Shown: positions 34,635 through 42,965, counted from the stretch's first letter. The stretch is 64,000 nt of DNA from Hymenobacter monticola (GCF_022811645.1 NZ_CP094534.1:310001-374000); one strand, 5' to 3'. A program made the numbers and translations. Notes: generated from the letters alone by a model not told the origin.

Positions 34635-37127
34635 TTAGTTATCCATGCGCATCTTTTCGGCTTCGATGCCGGTGCTGCGGCGCTGGCTGGCTTTCACGTT
34701 CTTGTTGCCAAACTTATAGCTGAAGTTGAGTTTCACGAAGCGGCTTTCCACCTTGTCGAGGTTCACAGAATTGACGCCATTGGCAAGTACCGAGTAGCGG
34801 TTCTGCTGGGTGTTGAACAGGTCAGTGACGTTGAGGGTGAGCGTGGCTGCGTCCTTGAACAGCAACTTGGAGACGCCCACGCTGCTGCTGAAGCGCGACT
34901 GGAAGGCCAGCCCGCCGAAGGTCATCGGCGACATGTACATGGCCGAGAGTTCGGCTTTGAAACCTTTGGGCAGCGTGAGGGTGTGGTTGCTGGAGAGATA
35001 GGCCGAGGGGCGGGACGCGCCCAGGCCCACGCTGGCGGTTTGGTTGATGCGGGCGTATTCGAGGCCGAGGGTGGTCACGGTCATCCACTTGTTGTTCAGC
35101 CAGGGCTTCATGAGCGTGGTGCTGGCCGAGAGGGATTCGGCGCTGCGGAAGTTGTCGAAGGAGTTGACCACGACCTGCGTGGCGTCGTTTTTCTGGTAGG
35201 TTTCCACCAGCACGTCGGTGTGGTGGCCGTAGCTGATGGACGTGGTGAGCAGGCTGTTGTAGGAGTGCGTGAACTCGAAGTTGTGCGAGAACGAGGGGCG
35301 GATGTTGGGGTTGCCCTGGGCGTATCGGTACTGGCTGATGTAGGTGACGAAGGGGTTGACGATGCCGAAGCGGAACCGGTCAATCTTGCGGCTGTAGGAG
35401 AAGCCCAGCTGCACTTTTTCCGACTGGTTGTACTGGGCCGCCACGCTGGGGAAGAAACTCAGGTAGTGGCGCTGGGTGCTTTGGCCGGTGGTGAGGGAGG
35501 TGCCGTCGGTGTTGGTTTGCTCGGCGCGCAGGCCCACTTGCAGGCTCATTTTCTGCACGGTGCGGGCGTAGGTGCCGTAGGCGGCGTTGATGTTTTCGCG
35601 GTAGATGAAGTGGTTGGTTTTGCCCGCGTCCACGGTCCAGGGCTGGCCGGCCGTGGCCTGCTCCCAGCGGATGTCGTTGTCGGTGGTGGTGAAGGTGGTT
35701 TTCAGGCCGGCCTCCAGCGTGCCTTTGTAAAGCGGTTGCGAGTAGTCGGCCGAGGCTGAGTGCACCGAGTTGCGGGCCGGCGAGTTGTCGCGCAGCAGGC
35801 CAGCGGGCCCGACTTCCTGCAAGCCGCCGTCGAAGTTGCGGGTCAGGTATTCGTTCTGCCAGTCCTTCTGGTAGCCAAAGTAGTCGGCGTTCAAGCTCAG
35901 GGTGCGGCCGGTGGTGTCGAGGGTGGTTTTGTAGTACAGGTTCACCGAGGGGCTCAGGAATTGGGCGGTGCCATCGGTGTGCACGTTCGAGGCCGATGCC
36001 AGGCCGGCGGCCGTGCCCAACTGGGCCAGGTTGTCGGCGGCCCGGTCGCGGGTGTTCAGCATGCCCTTGGCGGTGAGGCCGAAAGAGGTGGTCTTGCTCA
36101 GCGTGTAGTCGAAGCCCAGCCGGGCCGTGTTGCTCTGGCTGCGGCGCACCTCGCGGCCGTTTTCAATGATTTCCAGCTCGCCGCCGGCAGTGCGCCGGGC
36201 CTGGGTGGTGCTGTAGGTCTGGTTGTCCTGGCGGTCGAGGCCACCGAACACGTTCAGCTTGGCGGTGCGGTGGTTGAGGCTGAGGCCGGCGTTGTAGCGG
36301 CCGTACTGGCCGGCGCCCACACCCAGCGTGGCCACGCCGTTGGTGCCGAATTTCAGGCTTTTGGTAGTGATGATGTTGAGGATGGCCGCGCTGTTGGCGT
36401 CGTAGCGGGCCGAGGGATTGGCAATGACTTCGACTTTATCCAGCGTATTGCCGGGCATGGCGCTGAGCAGGGCTTTCAGCTCGTCGCCGGCCAGGTTGGT
36501 GGGCTTGCCGTCGAGCAGCACGGTCACGTTTTTGCCGCGCAGCTGGAAGCCGGCGCTGCTTTCGAGCACGCCGGGGGCACGGCCCAGCACGTCGTAGGCG
36601 GTGCCGCCGGCGGCAATGGGGCTGGCGGCCACGTTGAGCACCAGCTTGTCGGCTCGCTGCTCGATGAACGGCTTAGTGGCCGTCACGGTCACGCCGCCCA
36701 GCATTTTGCGGTCGGCGGCCAGCAGCACGGGGGCCAGAGCGGCGGGCTTATCGGCGGCCATGGTGAGGGCCACGGGCGCGGCAGCTTTGTAGCCCACGTA
36801 GCGCACCTGCAGCGTGTAGCGCCCGGCGGGCACGGCCTCGAAGCGGAAGGCGCCCTGCGCGTCGCTCACGGTGCTGAGCAGGGTTTTGGCGTCATCGGCG
36901 CTTTGCAGCACCACGGTGGCGAAGGGCAGCGCCTGGCGGCCGAGGCTGTCGGCCACGGTGCCGGTGAGGGACTGGGCAGCGGAGCGGCTAAGCGACTGGG
37001 CAGCCACTTTAGCAGCGGCAGTGCCTTTGGTGGCGGCTTGAGCGGCGGCTGGGGCCTGGGCGGCCACCGTGGCGGGCAGGGCGGCAAGGGCGCTTAAGAG
37101 CAGAACGGAGGCGGGAGCGTTTTTCAT
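34635..37127 (-). CDS. TonB-dependent outer-membrane receptor, carboxypeptidase-like N-domain
   Basis: 830 residues. Signal peptide (1-23), an Ala-rich spacer, a carboxypeptidase-regulatory-like domain (about 52-140: LTGTVADSLGRQALPFATVV and GRYTLQVRYVGY), a plug (about 150-250, with VTVTATKPFIEQRADKLVLNV), then a beta-barrel ending in KLNFSYKFGNK. The barrel belongs to the 'outer membrane beta-barrel family protein' type of Bacteroidota rather than the SusC type; no SusD gene is next to it. It probably imports a peptide or small molecule. It is divergent from lytS across 230 bases. Confidence 0.85.
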   Translation of the reverse strand: MKNAPASVLLLSALAALPATVAAQAPAAAQAATKGTAAAKVAAQSLSRSAAQSLTGTVADSLGRQALPFATVVLQSADDAKTLLSTVSDAQGAFRFEAVPAGRYTLQVRYVGYKAAAPVALTMAADKPAALAPVLLAADRKMLGGVTVTATKPFIEQRADKLVLNVAASPIAAGGTAYDVLGRAPGVLESSAGFQLRGKNVTVLLDGKPTNLAGDELKALLSAMPGNTLDKVEVIANPSARYDANSAAILNIITTKSLKFGTNGVATLGVGAGQYGRYNAGLSLNHRTAKLNVFGGLDRQDNQTYSTTQARRTAGGELEIIENGREVRRSQSNTARLGFDYTLSKTTSFGLTAKGMLNTRDRAADNLAQLGTAAGLASASNVHTDGTAQFLSPSVNLYYKTTLDTTGRTLSLNADYFGYQKDWQNEYLTRNFDGGLQEVGPAGLLRDNSPARNSVHSASADYSQPLYKGTLEAGLKTTFTTTDNDIRWEQATAGQPWTVDAGKTNHFIYRENINAAYGTYARTVQKMSLQVGLRAEQTNTDGTSLTTGQSTQRHYLSFFPSVAAQYNQSEKVQLGFSYSRKIDRFRFGIVNPFVTYISQYRYAQGNPNIRPSFSHNFEFTHSYNSLLTTSISYGHHTDVLVETYQKNDATQVVVNSFDNFRSAESLSASTTLMKPWLNNKWMTVTTLGLEYARINQTASVGLGASRPSAYLSSNHTLTLPKGFKAELSAMYMSPMTFGGLAFQSRFSSSVGVSKLLFKDAATLTLNVTDLFNTQQNRYSVLANGVNSVNLDKVESRFVKLNFSYKFGNKNVKASQRRSTGIEAEKMRMDN

Positions 37128-37357
37128 GGCGATGAAAAAAAGGACGTGGCGGAAGTGGATGCCCCAAGCCGCTAGCCGGCTGGGAATGGGACAAAGCAAC
37201 GACGCCGAAAAGCCCTTTTTTCTGGTTTTTCGACCACTACGGGCCACTTTCCGACCAAAGCGGCCGCCCGGTTTTTTGGTCGAAAAAATCCCCGCATTAG
37301 TCGAAAAACGCCGCGCCCCGCAGCCGGCGCCCGCCCAAAACCTGCCACCTTCGCCCC

Positions 37358-38467
37358 ATGCAAGCCCCCCCACCCGCCGACCGGCCCAGCCGCTTCCCCC
37401 TGCTGTTTGAGCTCCTGATTTGGGCACTCTACGTGGGCGTATTCAAGTATGCGCGCTTCATGGAAGACGCCGCCCTGGTGCACCGGCCCGGCCACCCCAG
37501 CAACTTTCCCTACCCGCAGCTCATCCTGTTTGCACTGCTGGCCACCGTCTACGTGGTGCCCTATTACCGCTGGCTGGTGCCCGCGCTGCTGCGGCAGCGG
37601 CGCTACGCCCTGCTGGGCGTGGGCACGCTGCTCTACCTGTGGTGGGGCACCAAGCTCAACCTCTGGCTGGCGGCGCTGCTGTTTGTGCCCGTGGCGGCCC
37701 CGCCCCTGCTCACCGACTACTACCAGCAGTTGGCCGCGATGTCGGGCCAGCAGCTGCTGCACGTGGCCAACCCCTACCTGGGCCTGCTGCTCACCGATTT
37801 TCTGGCCTTTAGCTGCGTGGCCTTCGTGCGGGTGGCGTTTGAGCAGGAATACCGGCGCCGCCACGTAGAGCGCGACCACCTGGCCCTGCAACTAACACAG
37901 CTCAAGAGCCAGCTCCAGCCCCACTTCCTGTTCAACACCCTCAACAGCATCTACGGCCTGAGCCTGGCCGGCTCGCCCGAAACGCCGCGCTTCATCCTGC
38001 TGCTCTCGGAGCTGATGCGCTACGTGCTGTATGACAGCGGCAAGGAGTACATCGCGCTGCCCGAGGAAATCACCTTTCTGGAAAACTACTTCGAGATGGA
38101 GCAGCGCAAATACGCCGGCGCGCGCATCACCCTCACCACCGTCGGGCCGGGCGCGGCGGGCCTGCAGGTGCCGCCCCTGCTGCTGCTGCCGCTGGTCGAA
38201 AACAGCTTCAAGCACGGCCGCCACCATTATTCCGACGATGCCAGCGTGGATGCCACCCTCACCACCGCGCCCGGCCGGTTGCACTTCGTCATTGAAAACG
38301 ACATGCTACCGGAAATGCCGGCCGCGCCGGGCAAGCCCCGCAGCGGCGGCATTGGTCTGGTGAACATCCGCCAGCGGCTGCAACTGTACTACCCCAACGC
38401 CCACGAGCTGCGACTGTCGGAAAAGGACGGCCGGTACCGGGCGGAGCTTACTTTGCAGTTTCCGTAG
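37358..38467 (+). CDS. LytS-type sensor histidine kinase
   Basis: 369 residues. Four hydrophobic segments in the first 165 residues form the membrane sensor; the kinase core starts with LKSQLQPHFLFNTLNSIYG, with the phospho-accepting His189, and the ATPase part has VENSFKHG and GGIGLVNIRQRL. Family known to phosphorylate LytTR response regulators; one is encoded immediately downstream. The stop codon (TAG at 38465) lies inside the left arm of a family A palindrome. Confidence 0.9.
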   Translation: MQAPPPADRPSRFPLLFELLIWALYVGVFKYARFMEDAALVHRPGHPSNFPYPQLILFALLATVYVVPYYRWLVPALLRQRRYALLGVGTLLYLWWGTKLNLWLAALLFVPVAAPPLLTDYYQQLAAMSGQQLLHVANPYLGLLLTDFLAFSCVAFVRVAFEQEYRRRHVERDHLALQLTQLKSQLQPHFLFNTLNSIYGLSLAGSPETPRFILLLSELMRYVLYDSGKEYIALPEEITFLENYFEMEQRKYAGARITLTTVGPGAAGLQVPPLLLLPLVENSFKHGRHHYSDDASVDATLTTAPGRLHFVIENDMLPEMPAAPGKPRSGGIGLVNIRQRLQLYYPNAHELRLSEKDGRYRAELTLQFP

Positions 38468-38542
38468 CGTGGACTCTGTGAGTCCGCGCCTGCCCGAACA
38501 TTACTAGCCCTTTTATGCGCGGACTCGCAGAGTCCACGCTAC
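38464..38542. repeat. Inverted repeat, family A, overlapping the lytS stop
   Basis: Arms GTAGCGTGGACTCTGTGAG... and its complement (26 bp each, one mismatch). The TAG of the upstream gene is part of the left arm, and the response-regulator start lies 9 bases after the right arm. Confidence 0.85.
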
Positions 38543-38550
38543 AGCCCCAC

Positions 38551-39243
38551 ATGCCCTCCGCCCCTATCCGCTGCCTCATTGTTGATGATGAGCCGCTGGC
38601 TCACCAGGTACTCACCCAGTTCATCAGCCAAACGCCGGGCCTGGTGCTGGCCGGCACCTGCCGCAACGCCATGGAAGCCCACGAGCACCTCACCAGCCAG
38701 CCCGTCGATTTGCTGTTTCTCGACATCGAGATGCCGCTGATGAACGGACTGGCCTTCCTGCGCACGCTCAAGCATCCGCCCCAAACCATCATCACCACCG
38801 CCTACCGCGAGTACGCCTACGAGGGCTACGAGCTCGACGTGCTCGACTACCTGCTCAAGCCCTTCAGCTACGAGCGGTTCGTGAAAGCCACCGGCCGCTA
38901 CCAGCCGCCCACGCCCGCCGCCCCGGCCGAGGAGCGCCACCTGCTGCTCAAGGACCAGGGCGGCCTGCTGCGGGTGCCCCTGGGCAGCATCCGCTACGTG
39001 GAAGGCTGTAAGGACTATGTGAAGGTGGTGACCACCGCCAAAACCTACCTGCACCACGCCACCATGAAGGAAATGGCCGACCAGCTGGGCCCCGATTTCG
39101 GCCGTACGCACCGCTCCTTCATCGTGGCCGCCGCGCACATTCAGCGCCTGCTGCCCGAGCAGGTGCTGCTGGCCGACGGCACGGCCTTGCCCATCGGCAA
39201 TTCCTACAAGCCGGAGCTGCTGGCGTGGTTTAAGAACGGGTAG
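38551..39243 (+). CDS. LytTR-family response regulator
   Basis: 230 residues. Receiver domain (5-120) with the acidic pair D12/D13, phospho-acceptor Asp58 in LFLDIEMP, and the conserved Lys in YLLKPF; then a LytTR DNA-binding domain (about 135-230; GSIRYVEGCKDYVKVV, then RTHRSFIVAAAHI). Works with the kinase gene immediately upstream. The frame opens 12 codons earlier inside the palindromic repeat, but the receiver domain sets the start. Confidence 0.92.
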   Translation: MPSAPIRCLIVDDEPLAHQVLTQFISQTPGLVLAGTCRNAMEAHEHLTSQPVDLLFLDIEMPLMNGLAFLRTLKHPPQTIITTAYREYAYEGYELDVLDYLLKPFSYERFVKATGRYQPPTPAAPAEERHLLLKDQGGLLRVPLGSIRYVEGCKDYVKVVTTAKTYLHHATMKEMADQLGPDFGRTHRSFIVAAAHIQRLLPEQVLLADGTALPIGNSYKPELLAWFKNG

Positions 39244-39475
39244 CGGCCGTCCCAAGCAGGCTTTTTGGGTAAAGCCGCGCTTGCGGCGGCTCCCACGCCA
39301 GACGGGCCGAGGCGAGCTGCAGCGCTTTTCGCTGGCCCGTCCGGCAGGGAACGCAGTCGGGTTATTTGACCGGACGGAGCCGTTGTTGCGTATCGGTATA
39401 TCTTTACCGCACCGCCGGCGGCCCGGTCTCACCCGACCAACAGCCCAGCGTTTGCTTCCTTTCCCTGCCTAGCAT
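39244..39475. promoter_or_regulatory. Leader region before the Hcp-effector gene
   Basis: 232 bases without a gene. It contains an inverted repeat CCGTCCGG (39337-39344) / CCGGACGG (39370-39377) and a near-consensus -7 box TATCTTTA (39399-39406), 69 bases before the Hcp-effector start. This suggests that the effector locus has its own promoter rather than being read through from the response-regulator gene. Confidence 0.45.
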
Positions 39476-40528
39476 ATGGCCTCTTTCCATGCCGAGCTGC
39501 ACCTGACGGGCACTTCCTACCGGGTGGTGCGCTGCCAGTATGCCTGCCACCAGTCCACCGATGCCCGGGGCCGGGTGAATGCCAAGGTGCGCCACGACCT
39601 GCTGCTCCTGACCCTGGACGTGCCCAACAACGATGTGCTGCTGGACTGGGCGGCCACGCCGCACAAGCCCCTGGCCGGCCAGGTGGTTTTTTACGACACT
39701 GCCCAGTACATCGCTCACGAAACCATCGCATTTTCGGCCGGCGAATGCGTGGGCTACCAGGAGTATTTTGAGAGCGGAGCTGGCCGCGACGGCGCCTACG
39801 TGTGCCACCTCACCGTTGCGGCCGCGAGTTTTGAGCTGCGCAGTGGCGGGCCGGCCGTGGCCATAGCGGCAATGGCCATTGGCAGCAGCGGCAGTGGCCA
39901 TAGCGGCGGCCGCAAGGCCCAAGACCTGCCCAGCGCCGCACTGGCAGCCGGCGCCGATAGCATCGAACCGGCCGTGCCCGCGGTAGTGCGGCCCGTAGCC
40001 ACCGCCGAGGAGGTAGCAGCAGCGGCGGCCCTGGTAGCCAGCAACATGGCTGCGCTCAACCTCAAGGCCCTGCCCAAAGCCGTGAACCCGGAAAACGGCA
40101 TGACCAACTGCACGCATATCACGGAAGCCGTGGTGGCCCGCCTGCGCGGCACCGACCCCGAAGCTGTGGCCCCCGCCGATGGACAATTGCGGAAAATTCC
40201 TGAAATTGAGGCGATGCACGGCATCACTTTCCAACGCGAGCCCGGCACGGACTTTCACAAAGCATTCCGCGACATCGAGAGCCAGCCGGAGGGCACCATT
40301 GGCCTGCTCGTGATGCTGCCCAAGGGGCCGGGCAGCATGGGCCACATCGTGACGGTGGTGAACAACAACGGCAAGGCCACCATCATTGAAGGGCAGCACC
40401 GGGATATGCTCAACCCCGCCGAGCTCATCACCAGCTCGACGCGCGCCGAGCGCCGCTACGGCGACGAAGACGCTACCCACCTGATGCTGGCCATTCTACC
40501 GCCCCCCAATACTTCCCTGCCGGCCTAG
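39476..40528 (+). CDS. Hcp fused to a papain-like-fold toxin (T6SS effector)
   Basis: 350 residues. Residues 1-125 are an Hcp domain clearly related to tssD of this window (MASFHAELHLTGTSYRVVRC against MASFSAVFDAAGSENCEVVSC). A low-complexity Ala/Gly/Ser-rich linker (130-200) follows. The C-terminal 145 residues carry a Cys-His-acidic arrangement: Cys212 in MTNCTHI, His290 in GSMGHIVTV, Glu305 in TIIEGQ. This is the pattern of papain-fold polymorphic toxins and protein-glutamine deamidases. It is followed by an Imm35-type gene, the usual immunity partner type for such toxins. So it should be an 'evolved Hcp' carrying its cargo through the T6SS. Function inferred; fold assignment by motif. Confidence 0.78.
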   Translation: MASFHAELHLTGTSYRVVRCQYACHQSTDARGRVNAKVRHDLLLLTLDVPNNDVLLDWAATPHKPLAGQVVFYDTAQYIAHETIAFSAGECVGYQEYFESGAGRDGAYVCHLTVAAASFELRSGGPAVAIAAMAIGSSGSGHSGGRKAQDLPSAALAAGADSIEPAVPAVVRPVATAEEVAAAAALVASNMAALNLKALPKAVNPENGMTNCTHITEAVVARLRGTDPEAVAPADGQLRKIPEIEAMHGITFQREPGTDFHKAFRDIESQPEGTIGLLVMLPKGPGSMGHIVTVVNNNGKATIIEGQHRDMLNPAELITSSTRAERRYGDEDATHLMLAILPPPNTSLPA

Positions 40529-40579
40529 TGGCTGGCTGGCGTTGCACCGCCGCCCCCTTACCTCCCTGCTTCCCCTCCC

Positions 40580-40891
40580 ATGCTCGACAAAGAACAAGCC
40601 CGGCAAATTGCGCTCGAAGTCATTGGCCACTTAAGCAAAACCAGTGGCGACAACCTCGTTATTATGGAAGACGGCATCATTGAAAAGCCAATGGCGTGGG
40701 TGTTCAACTATAATTCGGCGGAGTATAACGCTTCGCGCGATTTTCGCCACATGGTGTTCGGCATTACGCCGCTCATGGTGAACCGCCGCACCGGCGAGGC
40801 CCGCCAGCTGCCGCCCATGCTGCAGGGCGAGGCGCTGGACGAGTACCTGGCCAGTGTCGGGGCCGGCCCCGACGCCGCTGCCGGCAATTAG
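40580..40891 (+). CDS. Imm35-type immunity protein 1
   Basis: 103 residues, 51 bases after the Hcp-toxin. N-terminal helix with DKEQARQIALEVI, the middle strands WVFNYNSAEY, and the motif FGITPLMVNRRTGEARQLPP, which matches Immunity protein 35 (V-NR-x-TGE plus Leu-Pro). Imm35 proteins are cytoplasmic and neutralise papain-like toxins. It should protect the producer and its kin from the toxin domain of the gene before it. Confidence 0.75.
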   Translation: MLDKEQARQIALEVIGHLSKTSGDNLVIMEDGIIEKPMAWVFNYNSAEYNASRDFRHMVFGITPLMVNRRTGEARQLPPMLQGEALDEYLASVGAGPDAAAGN

Positions 40892-40921
40892 GTTTTCTCC
40901 CCCATTCTGCCTGCCCTTTTT

Positions 40922-41320
40922 ATGAACAGCGGCTACATTCCCGAGGCCATTCTGGCCCGCCTGCACCAGACCAATCCCGAGGCCATTGCACTCAATGCCG
41001 GCCCCCGCCTGCTGCGCGACATTGAAGCCAGCCTGCGCGTGCAGCTGCAACAGGTGGCCGACTTTGCCGAGGTTTTTCGGCTGATGGCCGACAGCGCGCC
41101 GGGCACCTCGGCCCTGCTCCTCATCCTGGACCGGCACACGGTGAGTGCCCACGTCGTCCTCATCGTCAACCCCGACGGTGCGCCCCTCATCATCGAGGGC
41201 CAAAGCTGGGGACCGACGTATCCGGCCGATACGTTCACGACGCCGGCCCAGGCCCAGGCCCGCTACGGCGCGGCCGTCGACCTCAAGCTGGGGGTAGTGC
41301 CGCCGCCCACCGCCCGCTAA
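40922..41320 (+). CDS. Orphan papain-like toxin domain, catalytic Cys replaced by Ser
   Basis: 132 residues that align along their whole length with the toxin domain of the Hcp fusion (e.g. EAILARLHQTNPEA against EAVVARLRGTDPEA; LIIEGQ against TIIEGQ; ARYG and VVPPP at the end). There is no Hcp part. The position of the catalytic Cys212 (MTNCTHI) reads MNSGYI here, i.e. Ser; the His (SAHVVLI) and Glu are kept. The start codon sits two residues before the Ser. It is a C-terminal cassette of the kind left behind by toxin replacement, probably inactive unless the Ser works as nucleophile or it is recombined onto a carrier. Confidence 0.7.
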   Translation: MNSGYIPEAILARLHQTNPEAIALNAGPRLLRDIEASLRVQLQQVADFAEVFRLMADSAPGTSALLLILDRHTVSAHVVLIVNPDGAPLIIEGQSWGPTYPADTFTTPAQAQARYGAAVDLKLGVVPPPTAR

Positions 41321-41362
41321 GGCGCCCGCCGCGCTTTTTTCGCTCACTTCCTTTCATTTCCC

Positions 41363-41674
41363 ATGCTCACCAAAGACGAGGCCCGCCGGGTTGCCCGCAC
41401 CACGCTGGACATTATTCAGGAAATGCCCGGCAATGCCGACCTGAACCTGATGCTGATTGAACCGCTGGTGGTGGAGGCTGAACTGGCGTGGCTGTTTCCC
41501 TTCAACACCCGCGAATACGTGGAAACCGGCAACGTGGGCGCCATGGCCATTGGCGTGGGGCCCATTGTAGTGAACCGCGCCACCGGCGTGCCCTTTGTGG
41601 CGCCGCCCATGCCCACCGAGCTGCTGCTGGCCCAGTACGCCGCCAGCAACGGGGAGCCCTACAGCTGGTTCTGA
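41363..41674 (+). CDS. Imm35-type immunity protein 2
   Basis: 103 residues, same length as immunity protein 1 and the same layout (MLTKDEARRVARTTLDII, ELAWLFPFNTREYVETG, then IGVGPIVVNRATGVPF). It is clearly homologous to 40580-40891 but well diverged. It sits 42 bases after the orphan toxin domain and is the natural partner of that domain. Confidence 0.72.
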   Translation: MLTKDEARRVARTTLDIIQEMPGNADLNLMLIEPLVVEAELAWLFPFNTREYVETGNVGAMAIGVGPIVVNRATGVPFVAPPMPTELLLAQYAASNGEPYSWF

Positions 41675-41705
41675 GCCGCGGCCCAGCACCCGTGCCCGCC
41701 GCGCC

Positions 41706-41975
41706 ATGCCCGAGCGGAACAATTTCCAGCGGGTGTACGAATGCACGGCCCCGCCCTACGCCGACCCCGTGAACAAGGAACCCAAGTTTTACGTGTAGGA
41801 GCGGCCGGCCACGGCGCAGCCCGTATCGGGCGACTACAAGGGAAAGCTCAACAACGGGCACTGCCTGAAAAGCGGCGACGGGCAATGCTTCGTGCCCAAT
41901 AAGCTGGCCCGCGACAAAGACTACGGGTTCGGCAACCACAGCGCCGACGTTACTGCCCTCCACAAATCATGGTAA
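41706..41975 (+). pseudogene. Third toxin-like C-terminal remnant, broken by in-frame TAG
   Basis: A frame starts at ATG 41706 (MPERNNFQRVYECTAPPYAD), runs 30 codons to a TAG at 41796-41798, then continues in the same frame for 58 codons (e.g. VSGDYKGKLNNGHCLKSGDG and FGNHSADVTALHKSW) to a TAA at 41973-41975. The second part is polar and looks coding (several Cys and His, no repeats). Its end overlaps the next start by 7 bases, as toxin/immunity pairs often do. No Hcp or other carrier part is present. Toxin family not recognised. Confidence 0.45.
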
Positions 41976-42340
41976 ATTACCGCGCCGCGTACCAGGCCCT
42001 GTTGCAACGGGGCGCCCAAGCCCTCGACGAGCTGCTGCAACTGTACACGCCCGACATCCGGGCCGCGAAAGACTGGGCCGACGTGAGCACCGCCGATACG
42101 CGCAACAAGCGCAATAGCCTGATGGAACGGCTGGCCGCCCCCCTCCAGGTAACGGCCGACGACACCAGCACGCTGGTGATGTCCCTGGGCCACTACCTCG
42201 ACAGCCACTGGGCCGACTACCAGGAAGATTTTCCCGTGGCAAACCCGCAAAAGCGGGCCCGGCTGGAGGTTCTGCACGCCCAACTGGCCGAAGTGACGCA
42301 AGGCATCGGCGAGATTTATAACGCCCTGCGCACCCCGTAG
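41969..42340 (+). CDS. Small helical protein, candidate third immunity protein
   Basis: 123 residues, almost entirely alpha-helical and slightly acidic (LLQRGAQALDELLQLYTPDI, then HYLDSHWADYQEDFPVANPQ). No known family. The start overlaps the stop of the broken toxin-like frame (ATGGTAA), which argues for translational coupling with it. Position, size and overlap make it the best candidate for the immunity partner of that remnant; this is inference. Confidence 0.6.
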   Translation: MVNYRAAYQALLQRGAQALDELLQLYTPDIRAAKDWADVSTADTRNKRNSLMERLAAPLQVTADDTSTLVMSLGHYLDSHWADYQEDFPVANPQKRARLEVLHAQLAEVTQGIGEIYNALRTP

Positions 42341-42375
42341 CAGCCCGGTGCCACCACGCCCGGCCGCCGGCGGTT

Positions 42376-42963
42376 TTACTCCCGGTCGAAATTCGCCCGC
42401 TTGCCCAGCGCGGCCATGCGCATGGTTTCGGCCACGCGGCGGGCGCGGGTTTCGGGCTGCCTGGCGCCCAGCACCCAGGTCAGAATCTGCTTGCGGGCCG
42501 AGGGCGCGAAGGCGGCAAATTGGGCCTGCGCGGCGGCATTGGCGGCCAGCGCTTCGGCCAAATCGTCGGGCACGAGGCCGGCTTCGGCGGCGTCGAGGCT
42601 TTCCCAGGCCCCGTTTTGCTTGGCGCGGGCAATGGCGGCCAGGCCGGCGGGCATGAGCAGCCCGGCGGCTTCGAGGCGCTGCAGCCGCTCCTTGTTCACC
42701 TTGCTCCAACCGCTGCGGGGCCGGCGCGGCGTGTAGAGCTGCTGCGAGCGCGCGGCGTCGAGCTTGCGCGGGTGCGAGTCTATCCAGCCGAAACAGAGGG
42801 CTTCTTCCACGGCTTCGGCGTAGCTGAGGCTGGGCAGGCCGCTGGCTTTTTTGCAGTACACCAGCCACACGCCGGCGGCGCTGGCGTGGTGCGCGGCCAG
42901 CCACTGCCGCCACTCGGCGCGGCTGGCGGGCTGGAACTGGGGGTGGGCGTCGGGGCTGGGCAT
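42376..42963 (-). CDS. YdeI/OmpD-associated-family protein
   Basis: 195 residues from MPSPDAHPQFQP. Family hallmarks: the N-terminal VWLVYCKKASG, the stretch EEALCFGWIDSHPRKLD, the TPRRPRSGWSKVNKERLQRL segment, and the C-terminal domain ending around ARQPETRARRVAETM. Such proteins are linked to bacteriocin/antimicrobial-peptide tolerance in some enterobacteria, but the biochemical role is unknown. The same frame stays open another 84 codons upstream through the repeat array, but that part is a repetitive, Lys/Asn/Pro-rich translation of the repeats and not family-like. Confidence 0.8.
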   Translation of the reverse strand: MPSPDAHPQFQPASRAEWRQWLAAHHASAAGVWLVYCKKASGLPSLSYAEAVEEALCFGWIDSHPRKLDAARSQQLYTPRRPRSGWSKVNKERLQRLEAAGLLMPAGLAAIARAKQNGAWESLDAAEAGLVPDDLAEALAANAAAQAQFAAFAPSARKQILTWVLGARQPETRARRVAETMRMAALGKRANFDRE

Positions 42964-42965
42964 GG

